This document shows, piece by piece, positions 9,826-18,842 of a stretch of DNA of 43,145 bases (positions are counted from its first letter, which is position 1; every line of letters starts with the position of its first letter). The notes under the pieces were generated by a model that was not told where the DNA came from, did no database searches, and saw only the letters and a list, made by a program, of their open reading frames with translations. Both the position numbers and the translations under genes were made by a program. Source of the DNA: Bacteroidota bacterium (GTDB lineage: Bacteria > Bacteroidota > Bacteroidia > Bacteroidales > SZUA-534); the NCBI GenBank assembly GCA_003250355.1, contig QKGS01000013.1, positions 1 to 43,145 on the forward strand, given 5' to 3'.

Positions 9826-9966
9826 CGGTGCTAAATATCAAGCCTTAAAGATAGTTAAACCGCAAATAATAAATATATTTTTTTGACATATATATGCATA
9901 TGCTTTTTGATTAAAAATGTAATAAAGATTGTGTAGTTCAGATTATTATTTGCAATTTTATAGCAA

Positions 9967-11415
9967 ATGAAAAAGGTAATCCAATATTTTAATGTTTCAC
10001 AAAATAGTTCGTATTTCGATACACTACGAACAGCCTTTTTTGTAAATATATGTCTTGTAGGCACAGTACTAACATTGTTGACAATAGCAACCGATTTTAT
10101 GAACAGAACCGAAAATTTTGAAATGTCGGTTTATTCAAAAATCATTTTAGTTATAGTACTTCTAATGTCGCTGCTTTTACAAAAACACAAAGGGATATCT
10201 GTTGCCGGAAATTTTTTTTCACTTGCGTCTGTAATTATACTATTAACTTCTATTAATATATTATCCCATAAGGTCGATATTACATATAAATATATACAAG
10301 GATTCTATTCTATATTTGCATTTTTAATATTTGGGGTGCTTTACTCTTCAAGAAGAATAATAATACTCAACCTGTTACTTGTTGTAGCAACAACCACTCA
10401 TGTGTTTTTCAGGAGTTTAGAGTATTTTCCCGAAAGGGCTGATATGTATACAGCAGCATATATTAATCATACATTTATAGTAATTGCTGTTACGCTAGTT
10501 GTGTTTTATTCAAAAAAGTTTATTGGTATTTCCATAGCAAAAGCTGAGCAAGAGCTTAAAGAGAAGGAACTAAAGAATCAAGAACTTTTAACAAGCGAAG
10601 AAGAGATACGCGCCTCCAATGAAGAACTGAAAGCTACTACCGACGCCCTTACCGAGTCGTACGAAGAGTTGGAAAAGGCGAAAGAGAGAGCCGAAGAAAG
10701 CGACCACTTAAAAACCGAATTCTTAAATAATATGTCGCACGAAATACGTACACCAATGAATGCTATTATTGGTTTCTCGCAATTACTAAGCGACCCCGAC
10801 ATAAGTAATGATTCAAAATGTTTATATATCAATACTATACAAAATAGTTCACACCAGTTACTATCTATTATTGAAAATATAATTGAAATGTCGCAATTGA
10901 GCACAAAGCAAATTAAAATGTTTGAAGCTCCGGTAGTGCTTAATAAAAGTTTGAAAGAAGTTTATCAGGTGGTAAGCGAAAAACTAAAGGGCAAACCGGT
11001 GTCGCTGACCCTTTCAACCGAAATGAACGACAATGAAAGTACATTTATTTACGACGACAATAAACTACGCAAAATATTGAATAACCTGCTCGACAATGCG
11101 GTAAAATACACCGAAAAAGGTTCTATAACTTTTGGCTATAAAGTAAAAGCCAAATCGGACAATAAAGCATTACTTAGGTTCTTTGTTATTGACACCGGAG
11201 TAGGTATTACCGACGATAAAAAGAAAAAGGTATTTACCCGTTTTTCACAGGCCGAATTTACATTAACGAGGCAGTATGGAGGATTAGGTCTGGGTTTGTC
11301 AATTGCAAAAGAAAATACAGACTTACTAAAGGGTGAAATCAGCTTTGAGTCGAAGATCGATAAGGGCACCGCTTTTTATGTTGACATTCCTGTTTCGAGG
11401 GTATATAATTATTAA
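9967..11415 (+). CDS. Membrane-bound sensor histidine kinase
   Basis: 482 aa. Residues ~15-185 hold six predicted membrane helices, an integral-membrane sensor without a large periplasmic domain. A charged coiled coil (~190-250, rich in E and K) leads to the dimerisation/phosphoacceptor helix with His258 in NNMSHEIRTPMNAIIGFS. The ATPase domain has the N box (ILNNLLDNAVKYTE), G1 (DTGVGI), F box (FTRFSQ) and G2 (GGLGLGLSIA). There is no receiver domain and no response regulator next door, so it is an orphan kinase in this window. It reads away from porV2, sharing a 141-base divergent intergenic region. The stimulus is unknown. Confidence 0.9.
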   Translation: MKKVIQYFNVSQNSSYFDTLRTAFFVNICLVGTVLTLLTIATDFMNRTENFEMSVYSKIILVIVLLMSLLLQKHKGISVAGNFFSLASVIILLTSINILSHKVDITYKYIQGFYSIFAFLIFGVLYSSRRIIILNLLLVVATTTHVFFRSLEYFPERADMYTAAYINHTFIVIAVTLVVFYSKKFIGISIAKAEQELKEKELKNQELLTSEEEIRASNEELKATTDALTESYEELEKAKERAEESDHLKTEFLNNMSHEIRTPMNAIIGFSQLLSDPDISNDSKCLYINTIQNSSHQLLSIIENIIEMSQLSTKQIKMFEAPVVLNKSLKEVYQVVSEKLKGKPVSLTLSTEMNDNESTFIYDDNKLRKILNNLLDNAVKYTEKGSITFGYKVKAKSDNKALLRFFVIDTGVGITDDKKKKVFTRFSQAEFTLTRQYGGLGLGLSIAKENTDLLKGEISFESKIDKGTAFYVDIPVSRVYNY

Positions 11416-11473
11416 CAACACTTTAATTTGACTACAATTCAGCATTTATTAAAATATTGTTTCTATTTTAACT

Positions 11474-12085
11474 CTACTCTATACTCTTAAAAACATAACC
11501 TTCTTTGGAATACTTTGCCAAAATTTCAGGAAGTATTGCATACAAATTTTTTGACGCCTTAATAGAGTCGTGAAATACAATAATTGACCCGGGAGTAGTG
11601 TATTTGGTAACATATCTCAGACATTGCTCCGGCCTCTTATTAGTATTATAGTCTTCCGACAAAACATCCCACATATAAAACCGATACCCCATTTCGTTAA
11701 CCGCTTTTATTTGCTTTCCGCTAATACGACCATATGGTGGACGAAATATATTCGATTTTACAAGCTGTGAAGCCAGTTCAATATCGGCAATATATTCGTC
11801 ACAACTAACACTCCACCCTTTCAAATGGCTGTATGTATGATTGCCTACTGAATGACCTTCAGATAATATTTTATTATAAATATCGATATGACGGTCAACA
11901 TTGCGGCCTATGCAGAAAAATGTGGCTTTTGCATTATAGTTGGCAAGAAGCGAAAGAACCCTTTCTGTAACTTCAGGAGTAGGGCCATCGTCGAAAGTGA
12001 GATATAATGCTTTTTCTTCCGATTCTATTTTCCAGTTCATTGCACCATATAGCTTTCTGAACCAACTTGGAGGATTATGTATCAT
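11474..12085 (-). CDS. Polysaccharide deacetylase (NodB-fold, CE4)
   Basis: 203 aa, essentially one NodB domain. The metal site and catalysis are visible: TFDDGP with Asp32/Asp33, HTYSH with the two zinc-type histidines His83 and His87, RPPYG with Arg115, and VFHDS with His172. The family removes N-acetyl groups from chitin-like oligosaccharides or peptidoglycan. No signal peptide or membrane anchor is seen, so either it is cytoplasmic or it uses an uncleaved N-terminus. It lies 14 bases downstream of the SGNH hydrolase gene at 12100-13338 and is probably in one transcript with it, which suggests a joint role in trimming acyl groups from envelope polysaccharide. The substrate is not deducible. 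Confidence 0.88.
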   Translation of the reverse strand: MIHNPPSWFRKLYGAMNWKIESEEKALYLTFDDGPTPEVTERVLSLLANYNAKATFFCIGRNVDRHIDIYNKILSEGHSVGNHTYSHLKGWSVSCDEYIADIELASQLVKSNIFRPPYGRISGKQIKAVNEMGYRFYMWDVLSEDYNTNKRPEQCLRYVTKYTTPGSIIVFHDSIKASKNLYAILPEILAKYSKEGYVFKSIE

Positions 12086-12099
12086 TTAATATTTATAGT

Positions 12100-13338
12100 T
12101 TACTTATTCAATATTTTCTCTTCTAAAAATGTATCGTAAGAATGTAAAAATGCCTCAAAAAACAACTGCGCTTGAAGCAAGTAACCTTTCTCCGTAAAAT
12201 GAAGATAATCGGTATGGCCAAGTCCTTCTTTATACCAAGCCACCGTTGAACTGTCACCTCCCATTACTGAATATAAATCCCAGTAACTTTGCCCATATTC
12301 CATTGCTTTTTGTTTTATTATCTCATTAATTTCGGGGAGTGCATCGTTCCTATATTTTCGCTTCATTAGATGGTCGCCCGGAGTGGTAAACAAAATTGCA
12401 GCAGTTGGCGAGGCTAGCTGAATATTAATTATTAGTTTATTCAAATTCTCTTCAAACCGTGTAGCATTAAAATTATTTGTATACACATCGTTTGTCCCCA
12501 GCGAAACTATAACCCAATCGGGCTGCAATGAACTCAAATGTGGGACAAAATATTTACATTTCAAATAAGAATCTACTCTGGCACCATTTACCCCTACTGT
12601 ATGATAAAATATTCCGTTATCATCAGAATCGAAATTGAAACCGTACAGGCTAAAATTATTTTGCAAAGTATCGGTCTGTTTTAGTTGCAAGGTTAACCTT
12701 TTTCTGTTTTCATTGAATTTAAAAAGAGTATATCCCTGTTGGGGGAATGCGATTATACTATCGGCACCCGAAACATATGGAGCATACTCTTTATTCCCGA
12801 ATTTATGAAATACCATTAGTCGGTTAAAATCATACCCTTTCATAGTTTTGTCTTCAATATTTACCGATATCTCAGCATTTTGGTCTTTTGTTATTACTGC
12901 CATTCCCGCCAGCCCAAGTTCACATTTAAAATTATGTTCTATATTTTTGCAATGTTCCCATATCCCCTTCGATGTTACAGAGTAAGAAAGGGGGTTGTTT
13001 GTTTTTGCCACTTTGTATGGAAAAACAAATCCGCGCCCCGATTGAGAGCCAAGAAAAAATGTTTGCAAATATTTTCTGAAATTTCCGGAAAAGTAATCGG
13101 CCTGTATGTGCGAATCCCCTATATGAACAATACTAGCTCGCCCTTCGCCCCTTAGCCCTATTGATGTAAGTAACTCAAATAAAGAATCATACAGTGTTAT
13201 ATTGTTGCATACAAAATAATTGTCGCTCTTATTAATAAAAAAGTAGTCAGAATCGTTAAATAAGTTATGCTGAGAGAATGTATTATCCGAAAATAAACAC
13301 AAAAAAAAGAGTGCTATTATATATGTTTTGTTGATCAA
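12100..13338 (-). CDS. Exported SGNH/GDSL-family hydrolase
   Basis: 412 aa starting at TTG 13338; an in-frame stop lies just upstream and no ATG precedes the signal peptide (MINKTYIIALFFLCLFSDNTFS, first residue TTG). The nucleophile is Ser76 in HIGDSHIQADYF (block I). Block III is LGTNDVYTNNF, and the C-terminal GHTDYLHFTEKG carries the Asp-x-x-His pair of block V. The family includes esterases, lipases and carbohydrate O-acetylesterases. A segment between blocks I and III (residues ~140-250) is a beta-rich insertion like the carbohydrate-binding region of peptidoglycan or alginate O-acetyl-modifying relatives. Periplasmic or lipid-free secreted location is inferred. It is followed after 14 bases by a deacetylase gene. 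Confidence 0.85.
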   Translation of the reverse strand: MINKTYIIALFFLCLFSDNTFSQHNLFNDSDYFFINKSDNYFVCNNITLYDSLFELLTSIGLRGEGRASIVHIGDSHIQADYFSGNFRKYLQTFFLGSQSGRGFVFPYKVAKTNNPLSYSVTSKGIWEHCKNIEHNFKCELGLAGMAVITKDQNAEISVNIEDKTMKGYDFNRLMVFHKFGNKEYAPYVSGADSIIAFPQQGYTLFKFNENRKRLTLQLKQTDTLQNNFSLYGFNFDSDDNGIFYHTVGVNGARVDSYLKCKYFVPHLSSLQPDWVIVSLGTNDVYTNNFNATRFEENLNKLIINIQLASPTAAILFTTPGDHLMKRKYRNDALPEINEIIKQKAMEYGQSYWDLYSVMGGDSSTVAWYKEGLGHTDYLHFTEKGYLLQAQLFFEAFLHSYDTFLEEKILNK

Positions 13339-13446
13339 TCTAAACTCTGTATTATTTTTTTAGTTTCCATTTTTCCAACAAAATTATAATTATTAACCAA
13401 CATAATTTGTTTGCTTTCTATTAAAATTTTTAACTTTCTGAATTAA

Positions 13447-13632
13447 ATGACAATTATTATGAGCAAAGCAAAAGTTTCTAAAATAGTATGGATTATTGCA
13501 CTTATTACAGGTGCAGTTGCAGTATTAGGTGAGTATGGCTGGATTACAGTTAAGTGGTTTACCCACATACATTTTGAAATATTACTTGTAGGTTTTTGTG
13601 TACTAATTTTAGGACGCTTATTCAAAATTTAG
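13447..13632 (+). CDS. Small two-helix membrane protein of unknown function
   Basis: 61 aa, or 57 aa if the second ATG at 13459 (MSKAKVSK) is used. Two hydrophobic segments (about residues 13-34, VWIIALITGAVAVLGEYGWI, and 42-59) are separated by a short loop, and the protein ends in GRLFKI. The next ATG downstream, for the YfiR-like gene, is 8 bases after its stop, so the two are probably cotranscribed. It has no recognisable family. Its position and clean two-helix hydropathy favour a real gene. Confidence 0.6.
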   Translation: MTIIMSKAKVSKIVWIIALITGAVAVLGEYGWITVKWFTHIHFEILLVGFCVLILGRLFKI

Positions 13633-13640
13633 TATTTATT

Positions 13641-14174
13641 ATGAGTTTTCGCTTAACTTTAATTCTTGTTTTTATATCAATAGTTTCATTTAGCCAAACG
13701 CCTGCAGAGCAAACAAAAAAAGCACTGTTTATGCTTAATATTACCAAATATGTTCGATGGGAAGACCGTTCGCAATTTGGCAAGGGGTTTACCATTGGAG
13801 TTGTACGCGATTCTGAAATGGCCGGTGAGCTTAGGCAAATGTCTGAAAACAAAACTATTCTGGGGAAGAAAATTGATATTGTTGAATTTTATAGAATTGA
13901 CGATATTGAGCAATGTGACATCCTCTATTTGTCCGATAAAGTATTCGTTACCGATAAAATAATAAACTATCTAAATGGAAAAATCGATGGTCACCCAACA
14001 TTAATTATTACCGATAGAGCCGAACGTGTTGCTATGATTAATTTTTTTGTTCGTAATTACGACAATGGTATTATTTACGAGGTTAATAAGCGTAATATGG
14101 AAAATGCAGGAATATTACCTTTAGGGGGGTTATTGAAAAAGAAAAATAGCAGGATAAAAGAAGATTATCCATAA
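13641..14174 (+). CDS. YfiR/HmsC-like (DUF4154) exported protein
   Basis: 177 aa from ATG 13641, chosen because it opens a clear signal peptide (MSFRLTLILVFISIVSFSQ); a longer frame from 13596 would overlap the preceding gene. The mature part has the DUF4154 pattern: KKALFMLNITKYVRWE near the N-terminus, FTIGVVRDSEMAGEL, the ILGKKIDIVEF strand, CDILYLS, and the final INFFVRNYDNGIIYEVN. In Pseudomonas, YfiR is a periplasmic repressor of the diguanylate cyclase YfiN. No YfiN-like gene is adjacent here, and Bacteroidota relatives often occur next to histidine kinases or TonB receptors instead, so the partner is unknown. Convergent with rodA. Confidence 0.72.
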   Translation: MSFRLTLILVFISIVSFSQTPAEQTKKALFMLNITKYVRWEDRSQFGKGFTIGVVRDSEMAGELRQMSENKTILGKKIDIVEFYRIDDIEQCDILYLSDKVFVTDKIINYLNGKIDGHPTLIITDRAERVAMINFFVRNYDNGIIYEVNKRNMENAGILPLGGLLKKKNSRIKEDYP

Positions 14175-14178
14175 TATA

Positions 14179-15606
14179 TTAGGTTATTAATTGATCTCTG
14201 TTAGCGTCGAGCTTTAGGAATATAAAAAGCAAAAGTGTAAATGCCCATAGCGATGAACCTCCATAACTAAAAAAAGGGAGCGGTATACCAATTACCGGAG
14301 CAAGCCCAATAGTCATGCCTACGTTTATAGCAACATGAAAAAAGAATATGCAGGCTACCCCATAGCCATATATCCTGCTAAACTTCGATTTTTGCCTTTC
14401 TGCCAAAAAAACCAGCCTTATCAACAGTGCTAAAAATAAAAGCAGAACAACAGTTGTGCCTAAAAAGCCCCATTCCTCGCCAACGGTGCAAAAAATAAAA
14501 TCGGTACTTTGCTCAGGAACGAATTTGAACTTTGTTTGTGTCCCCTGCAAATAACCTTTACCTGCCGGCCCACCTGAACCTATCGCTATCATCGACTGAT
14601 TTACATTATATCCTGCCCCATACGGATCTGACTCTAATCCAAGAAGCACTTTAATACGTAATTGTTGATGAGCTCCCAAAACATTGTCAAAAACATAATC
14701 GACAGAGTAAGTAAAAGATATAGAAGCAAAAAGTACTGCAAGTATAAAATAACCATGTTTAATTTTGTGCTTATATATTTTTACAATGTACCAAAATGAT
14801 AATATTACAGGAGCCAATACAACCGAAATAGTTTTCGATGTATCGGGTAATAAGTAGCTAAAACCAATCCAAAGAATAACTGTCAGAACCACTAGCGGAA
14901 TAAAAGCAACCAATAGCTCTCTTCTATTACGTCGGAGTATATACAATGAAATTAGAGCAAACGCTTCTATTAACATTATTATAGTATATGTAGGCAGTAT
15001 TAACGATAATAAAAATAGCACCCCTGCAAGCAACCCTACTATTAAATATATTGAAGGCATTCCTTCTCTGAAATACACTAACAAGAAAATAAAAAACACT
15101 AAAGCAGATCCTGTATCGTTTTGTGCAAGAATTAATACAACCGGGAAAAAAGCAATGAGCGAAAAACCTATAAAAGTTTTAAATTCCGTGGGCTTAAAGT
15201 TATGTCGCCCTAGAAATTTAGCCAAAGCTAAAGCTGTTGCAACTTTAGAAAACTCTGCCGGCTGCAGCCTTATCGGACCTATTACAATCCACGATGTAGC
15301 TCCGTTTATTTCTGTCCCAACCAATAATACTGCTAAAAGCAGAAATATGATGGAAGCGTAAATAATAGCAGCAAATGAGGAATAAAACTTACTGTCAATA
15401 ATCAGAGCTATAATTAATATTACAACCGATGCACCAACCCATATCAGCTGCTTGCCATAGCGTGTAGCCATTGAGAATGTCTCATGCTGATCTTCAATAA
15501 GTACTGCCGAATATATGTTGAACCAGCCCATAATTACAAGTATAAAATATATACCTACTGTTAGCCAGTCAAGGTTATTCAATATGCTATTTGTTCTCCT
15601 TTGCAT
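14179..15606 (-). CDS. rodA: Rod-shape SEDS peptidoglycan glycosyltransferase RodA
   Basis: 475 aa multi-spanning FtsW/RodA/SpoVE (SEDS) protein that polymerises lipid II into glycan strands together with PBP2 in the elongasome. Typical motifs are visible: GPIRLQPAEFSKVATALALAK, AQNDTGSALVF, GYLQGTQTKFKFVPEQSTDFIF, GEEWGF, and the C-terminal GIPLPFFSYGGSSL. It is longer than the usual ~380-420 aa because of a central insertion (~200-290) with extra hydrophobic stretches, which is common in Bacteroidota RodA. Its start overlaps the end of mrdA by 20 bases, indicating coupling. Last gene of the shape cluster. Confidence 0.95.
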   Translation of the reverse strand: MQRRTNSILNNLDWLTVGIYFILVIMGWFNIYSAVLIEDQHETFSMATRYGKQLIWVGASVVILIIALIIDSKFYSSFAAIIYASIIFLLLAVLLVGTEINGATSWIVIGPIRLQPAEFSKVATALALAKFLGRHNFKPTEFKTFIGFSLIAFFPVVLILAQNDTGSALVFFIFLLVYFREGMPSIYLIVGLLAGVLFLLSLILPTYTIIMLIEAFALISLYILRRNRRELLVAFIPLVVLTVILWIGFSYLLPDTSKTISVVLAPVILSFWYIVKIYKHKIKHGYFILAVLFASISFTYSVDYVFDNVLGAHQQLRIKVLLGLESDPYGAGYNVNQSMIAIGSGGPAGKGYLQGTQTKFKFVPEQSTDFIFCTVGEEWGFLGTTVVLLLFLALLIRLVFLAERQKSKFSRIYGYGVACIFFFHVAINVGMTIGLAPVIGIPLPFFSYGGSSLWAFTLLLFIFLKLDANRDQLIT

Positions 15607-17422
15607 TGAGTAAATTTGCGTTTACAATTCGGTCTTCTATCCATTTATACTGAATAGAGTCGTTAAAGTATTTCTCCATCATTAACCGGGCTATTGGAAC
15701 AGCCCACGTAGCACCGTAACCACCATTTTCAACATATACTGAGAGTGCTATTTTCGGATTGTTCTTTGGTGCAAATGCTACAAATATTGAGTGATCTTTT
15801 CCATGCGGATTTTCGGCTGTACCTGTTTTTCCACACACATCAAGTCCCGGTATAAGTGTTCCTGTCGATGTACTGCCCGGGCCACCATGTACTGCCAAGT
15901 ACATCCCCTCAACTACATGATTAAAGTATACCGAATCAATATCGGTATATCGCTTTACTAAATAAGGCAATTGCCTTTCATTATATCTTTCAGGCAGCTC
16001 CTTTATTACATGAGGAGTATAGTAGTAGCCGCGGTTTGCAATAGCAGCCGCCATATTTGCCATTTGAACAGGGGTAATTAAAAGCTCACCCTGACCTATG
16101 GCCAATGAAACAATATTCAACGAGCGCAAACGACCTTCCCCGTATACTCTGTCATAATAATTTAACGTAGGTATATAACCGTTTACTTCATGAGGCAAAT
16201 CAACATCAAGCTTTTTGCCAAAACCAAACGAAGTAACTTTGTCGCGCCATATGTTGTATGAATTATATATACCTCCATATTTCGGATGGTCAAGAAAACT
16301 TCTGAAAGCATTAGCATACCATGCATTACAAGAGTGCTGAATTGATTGTTCCAGATTTAGTTCATCCATATGATAATGACAACCCATATGGAAATTACCA
16401 ACTGTATACCCATAAAAACAATGAAAACGAGTATTCGGCCATATAATATTCTCGCTTTGCCCAACCAAAGCTTGCACTAATTTAAATGTTGATCCGGGCG
16501 GGTAACGTGCCATTAGTGGCCTGTTAAACATTGGCTTAAGAGTGTCGGCTTCAAGTATTTTGTAATTGTCGCCCCTCTCGCGACCAACTAATAATTCAGG
16601 ATTATAACTCGGACTTGATACTAATGCAAGAATCTCACCGGTACTAGGCTCTAATGCAACAATACTACCTATTTTGTTTTGCATTAAAAACTCACCGTAT
16701 TTTTGTAGTTCTGCATCAATAGTAAGTTTTATGTCATCGCCATGAACAGCTGCAGTATCATATCTCCCCTCCTTATATCGCCCTTTTATTCTGTTATGAA
16801 CATCAACCATAAATATTTCAACACCCTTTTTACCTCTCAGAACCTCCTCATACGAATTTTCGACACCGCTAACACCAATGTAGTCGCCCGATTTGTAGTA
16901 ATCATCTTTATTGGTTTTTTGTTCACTTACTTCGCCAACATAGCCAAGCAAATGGGCAGCAATAGGATAATTATATTTACGCAGAGTTCTTGTTTCCACA
17001 AAGAACCCTTTAAATGTATAAAGCCATTCCTGAAAAGGGGCAAATGACTCTATCGATATTTGTTTCTCAAATACAGAAGCCTTAAAACGGGAATATTTTT
17101 TTGCTTTTATTAATCGTTTCTCAACTTGCTCCTTTGATAGTCCTAAAAATTCACAGAATTTTACAGTATCAAAAGCCTCCAACTGGTTAGGTATTACAAG
17201 CAAGTCGTAAGCTATTTCGTTATAAACCAACAACTCCCCATTCCGGTCATATATATGCCCGCGTGAAGGATATTCGGTTACATAGCGTAATACATTATTC
17301 GACGCCGACATTTTATACGATTGATCTACAACCTGAAGAAAGAAAAGACGGGCAATATATATCAGAACCACCAGAATGAATATACCGGCTATAATATATT
17401 TTCTATTCTGAAAAGGGTTCAT
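15587..17422 (-). CDS. mrdA: Penicillin-binding protein 2 (elongation transpeptidase)
   Basis: 611 aa class B PBP. One N-terminal membrane anchor (residues ~8-30) is followed by the pedestal domain starting with YPSRGHIYDRNGELLVYN. In the transpeptidase domain the nucleophile Ser311 and Lys314 are in PPGSTFKL, the SxN motif is in HSCNAW, and the KTG motif is in CGKTGTAENP. PBP2 cross-links sidewall peptidoglycan and is activated by MreC and RodA, whose genes are neighbours. It starts 1 base after the mreD stop and overlaps rodA at its end. Confidence 0.95.
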   Translation of the reverse strand: MNPFQNRKYIIAGIFILVVLIYIARLFFLQVVDQSYKMSASNNVLRYVTEYPSRGHIYDRNGELLVYNEIAYDLLVIPNQLEAFDTVKFCEFLGLSKEQVEKRLIKAKKYSRFKASVFEKQISIESFAPFQEWLYTFKGFFVETRTLRKYNYPIAAHLLGYVGEVSEQKTNKDDYYKSGDYIGVSGVENSYEEVLRGKKGVEIFMVDVHNRIKGRYKEGRYDTAAVHGDDIKLTIDAELQKYGEFLMQNKIGSIVALEPSTGEILALVSSPSYNPELLVGRERGDNYKILEADTLKPMFNRPLMARYPPGSTFKLVQALVGQSENIIWPNTRFHCFYGYTVGNFHMGCHYHMDELNLEQSIQHSCNAWYANAFRSFLDHPKYGGIYNSYNIWRDKVTSFGFGKKLDVDLPHEVNGYIPTLNYYDRVYGEGRLRSLNIVSLAIGQGELLITPVQMANMAAAIANRGYYYTPHVIKELPERYNERQLPYLVKRYTDIDSVYFNHVVEGMYLAVHGGPGSTSTGTLIPGLDVCGKTGTAENPHGKDHSIFVAFAPKNNPKIALSVYVENGGYGATWAVPIARLMMEKYFNDSIQYKWIEDRIVNANLLNAKENK

Positions 17423-17423
17423 T

Positions 17424-17930
17424 TTACTTTCTGAAAATTATAAATTGGCTTATCATTACTGCAATTGAAGTAAACACTGTGCTTAGAATTGTTCTCCATA
17501 TTACCAGATAGTAGTTTATGAAGCTAAATGTTTCAACAGTAAATAAAAACAAGTGGTGTAACAAAATAAGTATTAGTGAATACTTGAAAAACCATATAAA
17601 ACCATAGTAATATGCTCGCGGAAATGTTCCAGGTTCATATCCGTCGCGAGGCGATATGGTGAGCAATATATACGGACGTATAAAAGCCATAAATACCGAT
17701 GCCGAAGCATGCATTCCTAGTGTATCGGTAAACATATCGACCGATAAACCTAAAAGCATTGCCAAAAACAACAATACCACTTTGGGTGTTTCAAAAGGTA
17801 ACAGAAGTATGAATAAAATATAAATATACGGATTTACAAATCCACTGAATTCAATGTTATTAAATACCCAAACCTGCAAAGCTATAAGTACAAAAAAACG
17901 CAATATATTTCTGCCTAATATTTTAATCAT
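17424..17930 (-). CDS. mreD: Rod-shape-determining protein MreD
   Basis: 168 aa, very hydrophobic, with about five membrane helices, matching MreD in size and hydropathy. The segment FVNPYIYILFILLLPFETPK and the following GLSVDMFTDTLGMHASASVFMAFIRPY are characteristic of Bacteroidota MreD. It is an inner-membrane member of the elongasome that works with MreC. The start overlaps the end of mreC by 8 bases and the stop is followed directly by mrdA. Confidence 0.9.
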   Translation of the reverse strand: MIKILGRNILRFFVLIALQVWVFNNIEFSGFVNPYIYILFILLLPFETPKVVLLFLAMLLGLSVDMFTDTLGMHASASVFMAFIRPYILLTISPRDGYEPGTFPRAYYYGFIWFFKYSLILILLHHLFLFTVETFSFINYYLVIWRTILSTVFTSIAVMISQFIIFRK

Positions 17931-18753
17931 TTTCAGCTTTCAATTCAAGTTGTAATTGCTCATCTTTCAATAGGTTCTTTACAACCATTATATTCGATAT
18001 ATTTTTAAAGTTAGTTGTTAGCTTAACTCTGATTTTAAAAAAGTCGCCTCCCTTATAATTATCAATTTCAGAAACAGTTCCTATTAAAATGCCCTTTGGG
18101 AATATTGCCGAATACCCACTGGTTATTATAGTATCGCCTATATTTATATTTATGTGCCCCGGCAAGTCATATAAACTTGCATATTCATAACTGCGACCTT
18201 CCCATTTTAAGGTTCCGTAATATCCATTCTTTTTTACCAAAGCACTAATTCGTAAATTTTGGTTTAGTAAACTTATAACCGACGAAAAGTTATTCGAAAC
18301 ATCTTTAATTACTCCAACAATACCGGCAGGCGATATTACCGCCATTCCTTTATCTACCCCTTGGTTTTTCCCAATATTTAGAGTCATGTAGTTATTCTGC
18401 TTGTTTGCCGAATTGTTTATTACTAAGCCCGGTATCAAAGTATACTGCTGTAACATAACCGAATCAAGTATCATTGAGGTCGACACTTTATGGTTCTTAT
18501 AAAGAATTGTATTTTCAGAATATAGTTCTTTTAGAGCTTTGTTAAGTAAAATATTCTCATTTCGAAGTGCAAAATACTGTCCTACTGAATTGGAGGTTCT
18601 GTAAGCTTTACTACCAATAGTATTTGATGAATTAATAAAAGTCGATTTTTGGTAGTTATTAAATTGTATAAGGAAAAAGAATGAAATAATTTCAAATACG
18701 ATAAAAAGAAGTACAAAGTGATGTTTAAGAATAAAGTTTAATAAGTTTCTCAC
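17923..18753 (-). CDS. mreC: Rod-shape-determining protein MreC
   Basis: 276 aa starting at GTG 18753. A single N-terminal membrane helix (residues ~13-32) is followed by a short coiled-coil stretch (~60-90) and the periplasmic double beta-barrel domain, with typical strings VINNSANKQNNYMTLNIGKNQGVDKGMAVIS, GIVGVIKDVSNNFSSV and GDTIITSGYSAIFPKGILIGTV. MreC links the MreB filament to PBP2 on the periplasmic side. It is separated from mreB by 89 bases that contain a terminator, so it may depend on partial read-through or on its own weak promoter. Confidence 0.93.
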   Translation of the reverse strand: MRNLLNFILKHHFVLLFIVFEIISFFFLIQFNNYQKSTFINSSNTIGSKAYRTSNSVGQYFALRNENILLNKALKELYSENTILYKNHKVSTSMILDSVMLQQYTLIPGLVINNSANKQNNYMTLNIGKNQGVDKGMAVISPAGIVGVIKDVSNNFSSVISLLNQNLRISALVKKNGYYGTLKWEGRSYEYASLYDLPGHININIGDTIITSGYSAIFPKGILIGTVSEIDNYKGGDFFKIRVKLTTNFKNISNIMVVKNLLKDEQLQLELKAEND

Positions 18754-18792
18754 CGTTTATCGCAATTAAAAATAATTCTAAATATAATCTAC

Positions 18793-18827
18793 AAAAAAGA
18801 AACCCCCAAATCAAATTCGGGAGTTTC
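18793..18827 (-). terminator. Intrinsic terminator between mreB and mreC
   Basis: On the minus strand, GAAACTCCCGAAT pairs along all 13 positions (two G-U pairs) with ATTTGGGGGTTTC around a 3-base loop and is followed by TTTTTTGT. It stops minus-strand transcription just after mreB and ahead of mreC. The plus-strand reading would contain two mismatches and no U-tract, so it acts on this strand. Confidence 0.85.
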
Positions 18828-18842
18828 AATATCATTTATTCT

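Noticed and set aside
13447-14174. YfiN-YfiR c-di-GMP circuit
   Set aside because: A YfiR-like protein is present but no GGDEF-domain gene exists in the window.
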